Shown here: in pieces, positions 25,190 through 38,039 of the stretch
Numbering within the stretch: position 1 is the first letter of the stretch
Layout: each line of letters opens with the position of its first letter
Assembly: GCA_024036415.1 (NCBI GenBank)
Contig: JAMWET010000766.1
Location: 231,553-295,552 of the forward strand
From: Prochilodus magdalenae
Lineage: Eukaryota > Chordata > Actinopteri > Characiformes > Prochilodontidae
Direction: 5' to 3'
DNA length: 64,000 nucleotides
Program-made: the position numbers and the translations under genes
Notes under the pieces: model-generated
Seen by the model: the letters and a program-made list of their open reading frames with translations, nothing else
Databases searched by the model: none
Told to the model about the DNA's origin: nothing

Positions 25190-25690
25190 CAATGCAGTGC
25201 TTCCTTTTTCTCCAGTTGAAGCTGAACTGAAACATGTTTTCCACTGCTTATCAAAGCTGACCCAGACTGGGCTTTGACAGATACTCTCCTTCTCCCTGCT
25301 GTGGACAATAAGGCCTTTCTGCTGGACAGGACGGAAGATGACATCACCCTGTCACATATGAAGGCCCAGCGTTAGAATACGTTTCCTCTTAGTGAACTGA
25401 TCTGAGGGCGGTTCTGATGTTTTCATGCCTATTTTTTCATTGGTGCTCTTTTAAAGGAGAAACTGACCTCAGATCAGCAGAAAGGACACAGGATGGATGG
25501 GTGCTACTAATCTGTGCCAATTCTACTTTGATGTCAGCGTTTGCCAGAGAGTTGAAATCAATAAACAAGATCAAACCGGCAAAACTGGCTGTGTCCATTT
25601 CAGATTTTTATGAGGCATATAAACCCTCAAAGGGTCCGATTGTATAAGTACTTCTGTGTGACTAGTGTTAATAAAAAATTAAATAAATAA
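25190..25690 (+). other. Two unidentified exon-like open segments
   Basis: Two plus-strand segments look coding-like but I do not recognise them. One is open from about 25225 to 25374 and includes LLLPAVDNKAFLLDRTEDD. The other, about 25457-25647, begins just after a good acceptor-like tract (TTCATTGGTGCTCTTTTAAAG), includes DGWVLLICANSTLMSAF and ends at a stop. An AATAAA and an imperfect AAAT-repeat tail follow within about 50 bp. This could be the end of a decayed retrotransposed copy, an unknown element or chance. The opposite strand is also partly open. No function is assigned. Confidence 0.25.
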
Positions 25691-25699
25691 ATAAATAAA

Positions 25700-28600
25700 T
25701 AAACAATTAGCTTGTGTTACTAGCACAGTGTATGATTGGAAACTTTGCAGACTGCTCCCATAAAATGGCCATTATCCAATATTATGGCCTGTCGTCCATT
25801 AAATTCAAGGCTTTAAATAGATGCATGTGCCCAGTTTGAGGAACATTCAGATCTTTCTTGTCAAACGTCCTGAGATATGTCCTTCCAAATGACTGCAGCT
25901 GGAGAAAGAACCCTTTCACACAAGAGAAAAACCAACTACTGTTTACAAAAGTGCGAGAATGGAAGCTCGCTCCATCACCAAAGTGTCCATTTCCGTGTCT
26001 ATGCCTTGTGATCTATGCCAAAGGTTACTCCTCACAGTGGAGCCACAGGTCACATGACCAAACCCAACAAAGAACCAATTCAACCGCATGGCCATGTTGG
26101 ACTGATAGTGTCAAATGATGTAATAGTGCTGTTTTTGGGGAGAGGGGAATTGGGGTTAAGAGGGGCTTGTCTTTTGCGCTCCATGAATTAATAGAGGACG
26201 GCATATAATAAATAAATGTAATTTCTGAAGAGTTATTTGGATCTTGACCAATTCTTCACCAACGAGTGCTCAACAAACCTGCTGGAATTGGCTTCCCATC
26301 CTCCTCATCCGGTCTTCATCAGAGCTTTTGAAAAATACCTGAAACTTCTCTTGCTAACCAGCACCACCTGGTGGACTGAAACCTCCTAGAGAAGCTTTAA
26401 AGTGCTCATGTTGTCTGTTTTTCTCCCCCTCACTTTTGATGTTTGTGTAGTTCTATACGCCAAAGTCAACCATTTCTTTATACCTTAGAATTTGCCAGCC
26501 TCTTTTTAGTTATGTACCTTTGAGGCTGATATGGAAACAAGCTCCCTTTTGATTTGCACTTTTCAAAAAGCATCCCTGAAACACCCCTTATAACTTCAGT
26601 GTAAATGACAAGCCTAAACTGCTATTGGCTGAAATGGGGGATCCATGTAAACACGCTGGTTTTGTGACATGGCAAAAACTATGAATTCAAAACAGGACTG
26701 GACTGGAGATTATATGGCTGGTCTTAAAACAATGTTTACATATTACATCACCTGAAGCTGATTCTTCCTTTCTCGCCCTGAAGAGAGAACCAGGGGACGG
26801 CTGAAGGGTCAGGTCTCAGCTCTTTTAGGCCATTTCAGCCCCCTAAATGTACAAAGAAGGTGTATTCTTGTGTTTTATTGGATGGTCAGCTCTCCAAACC
26901 TACAGGTATTTAACCTTCACGTTTACAACCCTGATAACCCTGTTCCAAAGGTCAAACCTTATCATACATATACACACTTACACACGAACATTGACCTCCA
27001 ACACACTGTAAGAATGTGTGGCTTTCCATTATATAGAACAATTCAGTGTACATCACATGAGCAAAGAGCTTACTGTAGGGTGGGTGACGCAGGTATCGCC
27101 GCACTGGTGCAACAGGATTTGGTGCTGATCTTGAGGGTTATTTAACCAGGACACTGAAAATGATCTTCCGAGACCAGTAACTCCACAACTTCTCATTGGA
27201 TGATGAATATCACACCAATTACACCTGTAACTACAGGGTTAATAAAGTAAAAGCATTTTATAGATCTTTCCCCACATGCACATGCAAAAACCACAAGAGC
27301 TTAGGGTTCTCAGGTTAGGGCATTTCGCACCTGCTCGAGAGTCTAAACCGTTTTAATCAGAGATTCACGACTTTACAGTCTTATTTGGTCATGTTATGTC
27401 CCTCTAAAGTATCTAACTAACTAGCTAGCTAGCTAACTTACTTGACGTTTAGCCTAACTGGCTGAAATGAACCGATTTATTGCTCTACTCTGCACACACC
27501 CTCACAGTTTTTCATTCTTGAACTCTTTCTTGAGTAAATATTAAAATAATTTAAAAAAAATTAACTGTTTTGAGTAAATATGAGCAAGAACCTTCGTTCT
27601 ATGATCGCTAGCATAAGCGCTAACAGCGTTAGCCTTACGTATTAAAAGTATCTACAACGTAATAATTCTATAAATATTGATCAGCAAATCAACATACCAT
27701 CCTGGTTTACATTCTGGAGTTCTTAGTGGTGTAAAAAGGCGACGGTGTAACTTCATCTTCGTCTACAGAGTGAAGGATTCGCTTAATTGTCTTTAGCTTC
27801 AGCTGCTAGTGTTAGCAAACACACTAGGTCCTCCAAGGGGTTAGCATAGCAGCTCGATCTGCTTTAGAAAGCTCGAAACCGGACAACATAAGTAAATCCA
27901 CTAAATACTTGGGTATATTTGACATAACACCCCCAAACAACATCATCTTACTGTTATTAACAATATTCTTTTTGTTCTTTATATTTTAATTTATTATATG
28001 ACAAATGTATTAACTACTTCCTATTTCACCCGGAAGTGTCCTGAAGCCCTTTGTTTACAAACATATGAATTTGTTCAGTAGCTCATTTAAATATTGTTTT
28101 AATGTAATGTTTATAATAAACTGGTTCCCATCGTCTTTTTTTTTAAAATAGGAATTGTCCTGTCTAACCTAATAACCGGGTTCGCAGTCTTGACAAACTG
28201 GAGCAGAATTTCAAAGTTGCTAATAGCGCTAAATTTGGACTTTATATGACTAAAACTTTGCTTTCAATCAATTTTTTGCTCATGATACTTCACTGAAGAT
28301 TCTGTCACAGTAGGAAACTAGCACTTTAGCTCGTTTCAGCTGAAGTGACAAGCTTGGTGTTTGGTTAGCAATTAGCAGTACCATCCAGGCTTTCTGACAA
28401 ACTGTGAAGGTTTCCCAAACACGTTTACCTGCCAGAATACACAAGGTAGATCCAGACAGGGCGTTTTCAGACCTGGGTGAGGTGTAAAACATGATTAGAA
28501 GTATATTGTCTTGTTAAAATTGGGCGTTATCGCTTATGACCAGCTCAATGACCCGCTAACTAGTCTGTAACTTGCACCTTTCAGGACGTGTTGTCATGTT

Positions 28601-28730
28601 CTAGTTTTAAAAGCTCCAAAGGGTCTTAAAGCATATGGGTGTCTCAGCATCAGATCTTAGATTCTGCAAACTGAAAACGAGGTAAGACTCTTTGAAGTTA
28701 TTATTCTTCTGAATTGTAAAACTCAAGTGT
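25700..28730. other. Intergenic, nothing recognised
   Basis: No supportable exon, RNA gene or array. A short CTAG-rich run (AACTAACTAGCTAGCTAGCTAAC) lies near 27416-27439. Confidence 0.45.
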
Positions 28731-28734
28731 AGAG

Positions 28735-29830
28735 ACATTTATTGTCATCCCATCCATGTACAAGTGGACAGTGGAGTGAAATTACACTCCTCCAGGAACA
28801 AGGTGCAACATAGAACAGAGTACGAAGTGCATAGTGCAGACATAAGTATGTGTATTCAAAAATTAAAACTATAAACAATAAATCCAATAAATTATACAGA
28901 TATTAGACACAGTAAACAGGCAGGACAGTGCAGCTCCGACACAGCACTCATTTCAGACACGAGATAGATGAATAAGGTGCAGAGAGGTTTAACATGCTGG
29001 TCTGGGAGTGATAACATACACACACAGCAGGTACTGAGGTAGAATAAATAGAGTAGACACAGTGCTAGCAGCTATGATCCAGATCCAGATCAGCTATGAT
29101 CCAGATGCAAGTAGGGCATCAAAAGAGGTGTGTGTGAGAGAGAGAGGGTGTAGAGTGTGAGTGTGGGTTTCAGATCAGTCCTTGTGAGTTTGAAAATCTG
29201 ATCTCTTGAAGAGCAAAGCTGTTGCAGAGTCTGGCAGTGATGGCACGGATGCTCCTTGCCCCCTTTGCCAAACAGCAGCAGTGAACAAAGTCTGTGTGCG
29301 GGATGGGTGGTGTCGACCACAATGCTGGTGGCTTTGCGGATGCAGCGTGTGGTGTAGATGATCATGATGGAGGGGAGAGAGACCCAGATGATCTTCTCAG
29401 CTGTACTTACTGTGCGCTGTAGGGTAGTGCTGTCGGAGAACGGTGCAATTCCCAAACCAGGCGATGATGCAGCTGCTCAGGATGCTCTGCACAGTCCCCC
29501 TGTAGAACATGGTAAGGGTGAGAGTGGGGGATGAGCCTTCTTTAGTCTCCACAGGCTTCTGGGCTCTCCTGGCTATGGACTTGGTGTTGAGGGATGAGGT
29601 GAGGTTCTCTGTGATGTGGACAGAGTGCCCCTGAGGATTTCCACAGCAGAGCCAGTGATGTTCAAAAACCATCTCCTTAGTTTTGTCGCCATTCAGAGAG
29701 AGGTTGTTGGTTCTGCACCAGTCCATTAGCCGCTGCACCTCCTATCGGTACGCTGACTCATCACTCTTCTTGCTGATCAGACCCACCAGTCGTGTCATCT
29801 CACTGTCAAGTTCAGTGCTCACTTTCAATA
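28735..29830 (-). mobile_element. 5'-truncated LINE, reverse-transcriptase C-terminal fragment
   Basis: On the minus strand the sequence reads LMDWCRTNNLSLNGDKTKEM, then FYRGTVQSILSSCIIAWFGN, which are typical of the end of CR1/L2/Rex1-type reverse transcriptases. The frame is broken at least once near 29400. A noncoding 3' region follows and ends with GGGATGACAATAAATGTCTCTACA at the left edge, a normal LINE terminus. It lies in the arhgap31-b4galt4 intergenic region. Inactive. Confidence 0.85.
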
Positions 29831-29949
29831 AACATCTATTTCCATCTCTACTGAATCATATCTCCCGTTTAATTTATCTTCTTCATTTCATTTTACCTGT
29901 TTTTTATCTTATGCTCTTTACCACCTTTATCATCATTCATATTGTCAGT

Positions 29950-30290
29950 AACATTAATAAAACTAGAAACGTGCATTTCCTAAAGGAAATGTGGAATGTT
30001 TCCCACTTCCTGCTAGGCTGTGGTTGCTATGGGAGGAACGGGGGATGAATAAAAGACACATAGAGGAGTGCAGAGCAGTATGTCTGTGGATTAGCTTGGG
30101 GATCTGTCTGAGTGAGTATATGCGGTTTGGTGGCTGTAGGTAAACGTTAACAATAGGGTTTGAATGGGGTGAAAATAAATAGGCCTTAATGGAGAAACGA
30201 GGAATGGGATAAAAAGACAGACAGAGTGAATGCAAGACAGCGTCTCAGCCGAGCAGAGGTACAGTAAATGTGTCATCGGGCCTGGAGGAG
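29950..30290. repeat. Single diverged relative of the 164 bp repeat
   Basis: Shares TATGGGAGGAACG.GGGATGAATAAA, AGAGGAGTGC and GGTTTGGTGGCT, in the same order, with the four-copy array at 61690-62385. This indicates a dispersed repeat of unknown type. Confidence 0.6.
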
Positions 30291-30299
30291 TGTTCAAGC

Positions 30300-31004
30300 T
30301 TTTGTTTGGAAGAGAGAGATGAGTCGTTGCTTTTTAAGAAATAATTTATTACAGAACCCCAACACCCATTACAGACTCCCACAAGCTACATCTTACCGAA
30401 AGTAGCATCATTTAGCACAGAGTTCCAAAATAAAAGCAAAGGAAATGTCTTCATGCCACTTCATGGACCTCCAGAGTAAACTGCTTCTGTGTGAACTACA
30501 GCTACTGCTACTGTGGTAATTGACTAACAATGCAACAACAATGTGCGGACTAGCAGGTGCTCCACTACACAGCAGAAATACTAGATTAAAAAAAACAAAA
30601 CAAAACAAAAAAAGTGTGGGATCTAATAAAGTTGAACACCGCTTTGTGTTCAGAGACTATAAAAATAACAGAATGTACCTTATGGTCGCAATAACTAAGG
30701 ATTTCATTTAATACAGGCTGAATATTCAGATATTCAGTAACGGAGTTTCGATCAGGTCTTCTGAGGCTCAACAAAGGAAAAAGAAGAAACAAAGAAAAAC
30801 AAACAAACGAAGTTTATAGTAAGCTGATGTAAACAACAATAAGGCATTTGAAGCAGCAAACAATCTTCCTATGATACGGATTTCCCTTCCTAACGTCCTC
30901 AGCAGCAGACGTACACAGAGCTCTGTATTAGACACGTCTCTCAGTAACTTTCACATTATCTACTGTATACGGCACAGAAGCTAGAGACCCTCATTCACAG
31001 TTCG
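30300..31004. other. Intergenic, nothing recognised
   Basis: No gene or array seen. An AAAAC/AAAAAC-rich patch lies at about 30588-30614. Confidence 0.4.
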
Positions 31005-31245
31005 CTAGCTTGTTGCTGTGGTATTCCTGGTGGTTGCTAAAGTTTCGCTAAGCAGTTGCTACAGTATGCCAGATGGGTTCATTGGTGGCTGCTATGGGAT
31101 TCCCATTGATTGGGGGCTAGGATATTGCTAGGTAGCTGTTAGGGTAACCTAACTTGGGGTTGCTAGGTGATTGCTATGGTATCACCGGTTTGCTAAGATG
31201 TTGCCAAGGTGGTAGCTATGATATCTTGCATGGTAAATAGGGTGT
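31005..31245. repeat. Diverged relative of the 200 bp array
   Basis: Several loose copies of GTTGCTA.GTGGTTGCTATGGTAT-type units, the same vocabulary as 21835-23470 but without regular higher-order structure. Confidence 0.55.
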
Positions 31246-31309
31246 CAATGGACTGTTATCTGTGTGATATAAACAATGCACACCCCATCCAAGGGTTACA
31301 GTATTTAAG

Positions 31310-31440
31310 AATCATTGTATGTACAAGCCCACCATTCCTGATCAGTCAGAACATTCCAGAGTTGGAATATTGTTGATATCTCAGAAACTGAATACATGAA
31401 TGGGGTCTCTGACTTTTGCACAGTGCCGTATGGAATTTCT
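31310..31440. repeat. Dispersed repeat shared with 62560-62650
   Basis: ACAAGCCCAC...CAGAGTTGGAA...GAT.T.TC..AAA.CTG occurs here and at about 62569-62636. Class unknown. Confidence 0.4.
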
Positions 31441-31444
31441 TCAT

Positions 31445-33651
31445 CATTTTAGTTTCTGTGATCACATGGACAGGTTTGCTATTGGGTTGCGAATACAACT
31501 GCAGATTGGAATTTACATACACCAGAACATGAGTAACTAATTTCTTAATTAGTCAGCTAACTTAAACCTAAACCTTCTGACCACTAGGAGCAGGACCTGC
31601 TGGACTCAGTCGGATTAGTTCTGGAAAAAGCCATGATCCAAGATCAGCAGCCATAAGTTGGATGGACCATCCCATCTAACTTTATGTGAGGGAGCTTTTA
31701 GAGGTGGACATTTGGTTACCATCACCACCACTGTGTACCATTCAGTGACTCACTATGAATGAACTTTGTTTGCATCCCAACCACAATATCAATAAGAAAT
31801 CCAGAAATTCAGAATTCCCCTTTATTGTTAGGCTACATGCATCTAATGGCCACTTTCTACTAAAAAGAAAATAAGATTACCATCATAACATAAACCTAAA
31901 TGAGTATGCTGAGGACCTAACTCACCTCCTCCAACTTCTTTACAGAAAAAAAAAAAAAATTAAACACAACACTAAAAAAAGTTTCCCATGACAGCTCAGT
32001 AGATCCATTTACAGATTATTTTCCAGGTTGATCCTGGCAATCCCAATCAATCAAATCACTGAGATCACTGTTGCTTACCGAGCAACACCACATACCCTGT
32101 TCCTTCAGTTCTGGAGAGGACGCTAATCCTTCTTTGATCTGAATGCGCATTTATAAAACGAGTTAAACCCCTCAAAAGTCATTTGAAGCTTTATCTGTAG
32201 CTTTAAAGGTCCAAAGGATCCACATGCTAATTTATGGAGATACTGGTTCCGTACTGGAAAACCCAGTACTGTCGCATCACAGGGCCCATATTCTACATCT
32301 GGGATACTTTTAAGAATTTATGTGCCAAAATGAATTTTTATATTCTGGTATATGTAAATGATCTTTGTTCTGATTGGCTGTCCTATATTTTAAAAGCACT
32401 GCTGTACAATAGATATACATAACGGATGGACTTAGGTTAAAAATAAAATAAAATAAAATTATAATAATAATAATAATTCACAAATCCTGTAAAAATTTAA
32501 GTTTGTTTTCATATGCAAGGGTTCGTTTTGAAATGTTTCTGGACCATTAGTGCACAAAAAAACGTCTATGCTACACATATTACTGAGCTCGTTTGCTGTT
32601 AAAGTTCAGAGAGCTATGCAAGCAAACACACATTCTAGTCTCAAAAACCCTCGCTGCCTGAACACTGACCTAAATTTAAACCGGCTCACTTCCACACCTG
32701 TTCCCAAAGCTAATTAACGTCCAAAATAAACCTCCTCAACGGCACGAACCTGGAGCGCACTCGGCTCGCTCCGAAACTTTAAAACCCTCAGGGACCAGGT
32801 CTGCAGACCTCTAGAGAACACTTTCCGAAGACGTCTCTCTTTTGAAGCAAAAGTTTAGGCACTCGTCGGTTGAACCGCACCGGCGAATCTTATAAGATCA
32901 GCTATTTGATAACGACTCCCACTTATTCCATTCCACTTTTGGATTTATGCGCTAGTACAAATACGTTTTTACATGAACGCTTTGTCTGTCTGCAGTATCA
33001 GCAACACTCCTTACCACCTCGGGGTAAATGGGCAGGGCTGCATGTTGAATGGCTGGGCATTGTAAAACTGTACTCAACAGCATTCAATGAATGCTGCACA
33101 CAATGAATTTAAACTGGTAGTTTCTGCAGGCTAGTTTACATTTACGGACTGAAGAGTGACTTTCCGGATCCTACCTTAGGAATCTTTGATAAAGTCACAA
33201 TCCACAGGTCAGCAGGGCAGTAGACCATGATGTGCCCTTTCCAACAAGCTCATTGCTAGAATTCAGGGAGCCGGAGATACAGACCTCAACATCACCAATC
33301 CTGACCTAAGGCGTCCATGTTGTTAGTGTCATAATCATAAGATCAAGGCGAGCAGTGAAGTCGACATGTCGGTGCACATACATGTACATACCATATCAAA
33401 CTTTCCCCCTTTATAAAGTCAGCTTTCTATGATAATTGCTTTGCATGATATAAACGTGCATACAAATCTGAAGACCAATTTCTCTCAATTGCTCTCAAGT
33501 TCCTAAAAAAAAAAAAAAAAAAAGTTAATCTGAATTATGCAACTTTTTTTTTTTTTTTTTAAGAAGTCTGGGCTATTTGCCAGGTTTCGACCGAACATGC
33601 CGAATTAGCTATCTAGACAACCAATGGCAACGCTTATCCATCACTCCATTA
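31445..33651. other. Intergenic, mostly featureless
   Basis: It holds a fragment of MITE family B at about 31685-31760 (TTTTAGAGGTGGACATTTGG, CATCACCACCACTGTG), and a poly-A run near 33507 facing a poly-T run near 33545. No exon seen. Confidence 0.4.
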
Positions 33652-34004
33652 ACAGTCGTATGCAAACGTTTGTGCACCCATTGTGCACTTTAAAAAAAAT
33701 GGAAAAAAATAAATAAAAACTAAACGTAAAGTCTGGGCTGTGCAAAAGTTGGCACATGAAACATTTCATAATTATTTTTATCTTATATGTTAAACTCAAA
33801 TAGACCTGCACTTGCTAAAGATTAAGAAGATTAACCATTTTTAAGCAGAAGATCTCCATAAGCATGGAATTTCTCTAGGAGCATTCAGACTCTCGCACAC
33901 GACTGTACATAATGCTAATACATTTTTAGCAACATTGACTTTCTATTGATGAAACTGTTTATATAGAATTCCCAAGAGATGCTTAAACTTTTGCATATAC
34001 CTGT
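33652..34004. mobile_element. MITE with GTATGCAAA-type inverted ends
   Basis: Left end ACAGTCGTATGCAAACGTTTGTGCACC and right end AAACTTTTGCATATACCTGT are imperfect inverted repeats of a kind frequent in non-autonomous fish DNA transposons. It ends about 140 bp downstream of the b4galt4 stop codon, so it may lie within that gene's 3' UTR. Confidence 0.6.
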
Positions 34005-34142
34005 AGGAATATTTCTGAATCGGCGAGCAGTACTGATGCATAGGCACTCATCCAGTAAAAACCAGAGGGGTCAGAGTTCTGCTGGAGTGCGTCGGCTCTA
34101 CCTCTGCATCTCCAGGGCCTCACCACCCTGATGGCTGTCTGT

Positions 34143-34326
34143 TCAGTTCACTCTGAGGGCAGCTTGGGGAACCACAGGCTGGAGTCGGGCAGTGGCTGGG
34201 GGTTTTCCTATATCCACAGTGACGTTAATGTAGAGAGGAGGTCTCTCCACTGACACAGTTTTATATGAACACGAGTTCAGACCATCCTTCTTCCACATCT
34301 GCGGCGTCCGGCCCAGCAGACGCATC
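34143..34326 (-). CDS. b4galt4: b4galt4 coding exon 6 (last)
   Basis: Encodes residues 332-392: MRLLGRTPQMWKKDG, then SCSYKTVSVERPPLYINVTVD, then a 19-residue tail ending ALRVN and a TGA stop. The acceptor is TTTTCCATCCACAG. From memory, human B4GALT4 stops a few residues after the NITVD motif, so this protein has a longer C-terminus. No polyadenylation signal could be placed confidently; a MITE begins about 140 bp downstream. Confidence 0.95.
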
Positions 34327-34800
34327 CTGTGGATGGAAAACTATTGTTAAACCTCAAACTTAATCAAGCCTCCAGAGAGCTACCTTCATACGATCAGGCC
34401 TCGACCACACGTCCCCGGAAAGCCACCCACCACCCACTGTTGTACACATGTACTGCTCTTTAGACCTAGGGCATGCAAAACTGTAAGGATCGGCCCGATA
34501 CCAACGATGTCTAAAATCGCAATTTGCTGCTTCTAACAGGATTCTGAGTATCTTTGTGCATTTCCAGGGCTTCAGCCTGACAGCCTACGGAATGCTGCTG
34601 TGTGGTTGACTTTTTCTCACCCACACGAAAACTATGAAAACTTAACAACACCGTTTTCATTTAAAGGGGAAGCCAGAACACAGAAAACAACTTTATATAA
34701 AATCTATAAAAAATATATATAAATATATAATATATATAAATTTAGAAGATAAATATAAAAATAATAATAATAATAATAATAATAATATATATATATATAA

Positions 34801-34923
34801 AATTAACCTATTATAATAAAATAATTCCACTTTCATTAAAAAAATTAATACATATATATATTTATTTATTTATTTATTTATTTTTTAATGAAAGTGGAAT
34901 TATTTTATTATAATAGGTTAATT
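34801..34923. repeat. Long AT-rich inverted repeat, arms about 42 bp
   Basis: The left arm starts AATTAACCTATTATAATAAA and the right arm ends with its exact complement; the arms match over about 42 bp with no mismatch seen. The loop is AT-only with a TTTA tract. Perfect arms suggest a recent origin. Confidence 0.93.
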
Positions 34924-36739
34924 ATGACATAATATTTTAGAAATACAAAGAGTAATTACACAGTCTTTCAGTTTCCAAATTATCATTTTTAGTTGGTGGG
35001 ACAAGCCATACCATTTAACCAAATCCTGCTCTTAAGACGCTTTGGTAGAGTTGCAATATATTCCAATAGTAACAGGTCATCTTACTTTTAAATCTGGTTT
35101 AAATGTTTTGTTTTACTGGTTTCACTGAATTAAGAAGTGTATAGTATAGATTAGAACAGTGTCAGGCATATACATATAAACTCAGTACATCTGCTAAAGG
35201 TCCGCTGTCACTTTAGTCACTTCTGAACCAAAACAATTCAAATTTACAATGGTGTAAAATGGAAGTTAAAACCCCAGTGTCTGCAGCATGACCCTAAAAA
35301 TACTCGCTACTAAACCTGCTAGCACGACAACTAGATCTACAGACTACACAGACTGTTTACTTCTGTAAATCAAACTGGCTGGTGGTCCAGGGTGGGGCTG
35401 TTAGCTAATGCCAAAGGAATCTATCAGTTAGGTGGGAAAAGTGCTGGAGCGCAGCTGAACCTCGGCACATGGAGCACTAAGACCACCAACAACAATGACA
35501 TCACCAGCCAGGCATGGACTACTGTGCTTTTAAAAGGAGAACCAGAACAAAACTCTCCTGGAGGGCAGAATCAGGAGATTAGGCTCCGACTGGGCTACGG
35601 CTGGGTGTCCTTTTTCAAACTTCCTTGTTCCACAATTTCTACATTCCAAAGGAGACTTAAAAAGACCTCGGCCACAAAAAGCATGAGGCTCTGTGAAAAT
35701 ACAACCAGAGGAACAGCGTTATGGTCCGTGTGTGTCCAGTGCTTGGTTCACATAACATCATACTGGCGTTCGGTGTCGGAAGTGTGCTTCTTTTAAATTT
35801 GCATTGGAGCTACGAGGCTAATGTGGCTCACAAGAAATGGAAGCTCCTATCTCACTAATTAGCATGTGGAGGTGACGGCATCTCTAGTAGACTTGATAAT
35901 GTGGTCTATGATGCTGTATGACATGGGGTGAAGTACAAACGTCAGGCTTTCACCGGTTTAGTTCTGTTGTCCTATTTTTTAGTATGCTATACAGGTTATC
36001 GTACAGTAATCCCAGAGCGGGGAAACAGATGTCTCGGGAGAAGTCCCGCCGGGGAAGGGGGCATTTTGGGCCACTTACTGCAAGACAAACCAGAAACGCT
36101 ACATTTATATAAGTGTATCTATTATTCTTATATGCCGTTCCACCTTAAATGATGTTGCTCTTTTATTTAGACACCTGTTCGGGCACTAGACTATTCTAGG
36201 TGGAGGGGAAATTCCAAAAAGCAGCTAACATAAACCTTGTTTATCAAATCCAACCAGTTGACGTGGCGCTGGCTGACACGACACGACACGGTTTATTACC
36301 GTTTTTTACAATTTACATGTGAGAATGATGTGAAATAGAACAGCAGGAACAAGAACTGCAGAAAACCAGGCTATAAAAAAGCTAGATAAGGAGGATGAGG
36401 AGATATCCGAGCAGGTTGGCTGTTGATTTAACTGTTAAGCTACGTAGCTAACATTAGAGTCAATGGTAGCATACTGACTGTCATGGTCTTCGCACTGAGG
36501 ATAAAAACTTTTCTCTTCTTTTTTTATTACTACCCTTCTACCTTGTTTATCTCCGTAAAGTGAATAAATAATCAAATGAAAAGAAAGGAATATGAAAATG
36601 CCATTGTTTTAGGTAAGGTTATGTTGTCTGAAGACAATGCCGTGTGTGGGCGTGTGTAGGAGGAGGAACACAGAGTCCAAGGTCAGCTGGTTGGATTCAT
36701 ATTAGGAAGTCCCACTCTGGCCGTCACATAGTGCCAGAA

Positions 36740-36795
36740 ACCACATGTAAATTTCCCCACTGTGGGCCTAATAAAGGATTATCTTATCTTATATG
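36740..36795 (+). mobile_element. LINE 3' end fragment
   Basis: AAATTTCCCCACTGTGGGCCTAATAAAGGATTATCTTATCTTA matches the end of the element at 12491-12728. Only the terminus remains. Confidence 0.6.
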
Positions 36796-37193
36796 ATTTG
36801 GATTTTTTTATCCCGTCCATGCACAACAGATGAAAATAAAAGCTCTAAGTCTAGCTTATTTTTTTGGTGGGTAAATTTGCGGCACCGTATTTACACATTA
36901 TACCGCACTTTGCTTAGGGACGGGAATCAAGAGATGGGACTTAATTGGTTCATGACTGGTCCATACAGGAGCATCAGTAAGCTTCAGGACAAACAGTGAT
37001 GCTATAGGTTTTGTATTTACAAATGCTGGGTGCTTGACAGGATCAGCAGGTGGCGTTCTGCTCTATACGACCACTCGTTCACATGCCTACCTTACTACCT
37101 TCCGCATTTTCAATGGCAAGGGTCATCCTTTGCTTATGCATTCAAAAAAAGGGTTAACAAACTAAATGCCTCTTTGAGAGGAACAAACTCTTT

Positions 37194-37525
37194 ATAAAAT
37201 AAAATAAAATAAAGAATGTAAATGTAAATAAAATAAATGTAAATAAAATAAAATAAAATAAAATAAAATAAAATAAAATAAAATAAAAAATATAAATAAA
37301 GTAAAATAAAATAAAATAAAAAATATAAATAAAGTAAAATAAAATAAAATGTAAATAAAATAAAAAAATATAAATAAAGTAAAGTAAAATAAAATAAACG
37401 TAAATAAAATAAAATAAAAAATATAAAGTAAAATAAAATAAATGTAAATAAAATAAAATAAAATAAAACAAAATAAAAAATATAAATAAAGTAAAATAAA
37501 ATAAATGTAAATAAAATAAAATAAA
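37194..37525. repeat. (AAATA)n pentanucleotide repeat
   Basis: A 330 bp run of AAATA/AAAATA with interspersed GTAAATAAA. The phenylalanine-rich open frames on the minus strand are by-products. Confidence 0.95.
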
Positions 37526-37739
37526 ATTAGCAAGCTTGTGATGATTTACAATCACCACCTTACTTGTTAACTGCACTGGTCTCACAGCTACACCGAACAA
37601 GTCTTTGTTGGATACATGAGAAGCAATTGTGTAAATGCGGTTTATGGTTGAACAGCCACTTCAAGAATCACTCTCATTGGCCTAGATCAGTGATGTGGTG
37701 CTGCCACATTCTGCCCCTTCCCCGTGTTTCTACACTAAC

Positions 37740-37844
37740 CTGTCTTTGTTGACCTCGTTGCCGCTGTCCCTCTTGTGAAATACCATGGTGTAGCGGGCGA
37801 CGTTGGGCAGCGGCCGGACGATCTTCATTCCCTGTAGCTGCACC
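37740..37844 (-). CDS. b4galt4: b4galt4 coding exon 5
   Basis: 105 bp, residues 297-332, VQLQGMKIVRPLPNVARYTM followed by VFHKRDSGNEVNKD. Contains the Met and His (M317, H320) that correspond to metal ligands in B4GALT1, and the HxRDxGNE motif. Splice sites are TTTTTCAG before and CAG|GTTAGT after. Confidence 0.97.
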
Positions 37845-38039
37845 CTGAAAAACAAGCGATGTGTATTTAGTACGCATAATTTCAATTTTAATTCACAGTT
37901 ATTATATAAACCCTCTGTATTACTTCTTACATGCAAACCACTGGTCATTTTGTGATTGGCAATAATGACCTAACAAGTTTATTAGACTCATCATCTAAAG
38001 AGTAGTTTCACAAACTGCTGCACCCAGACAGAATCAGCC

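Larger units (their letters stand above)
34327..37739 (-). other. b4galt4: b4galt4 intron 5
   Basis: AT-rich intron with a long hairpin at 34801-34923, a LINE 3' fragment at 36740-36795 and an AAATA array at 37194-37525. The rest, including a plus-strand open frame at 35392-35796, shows no recognisable coding content. Confidence 0.8.

Noticed and set aside
35392..35796. 134-codon open frame in b4galt4 intron 5
   Set aside because: No ATG start at its beginning, no recognisable domain, opposite strand to the host gene.
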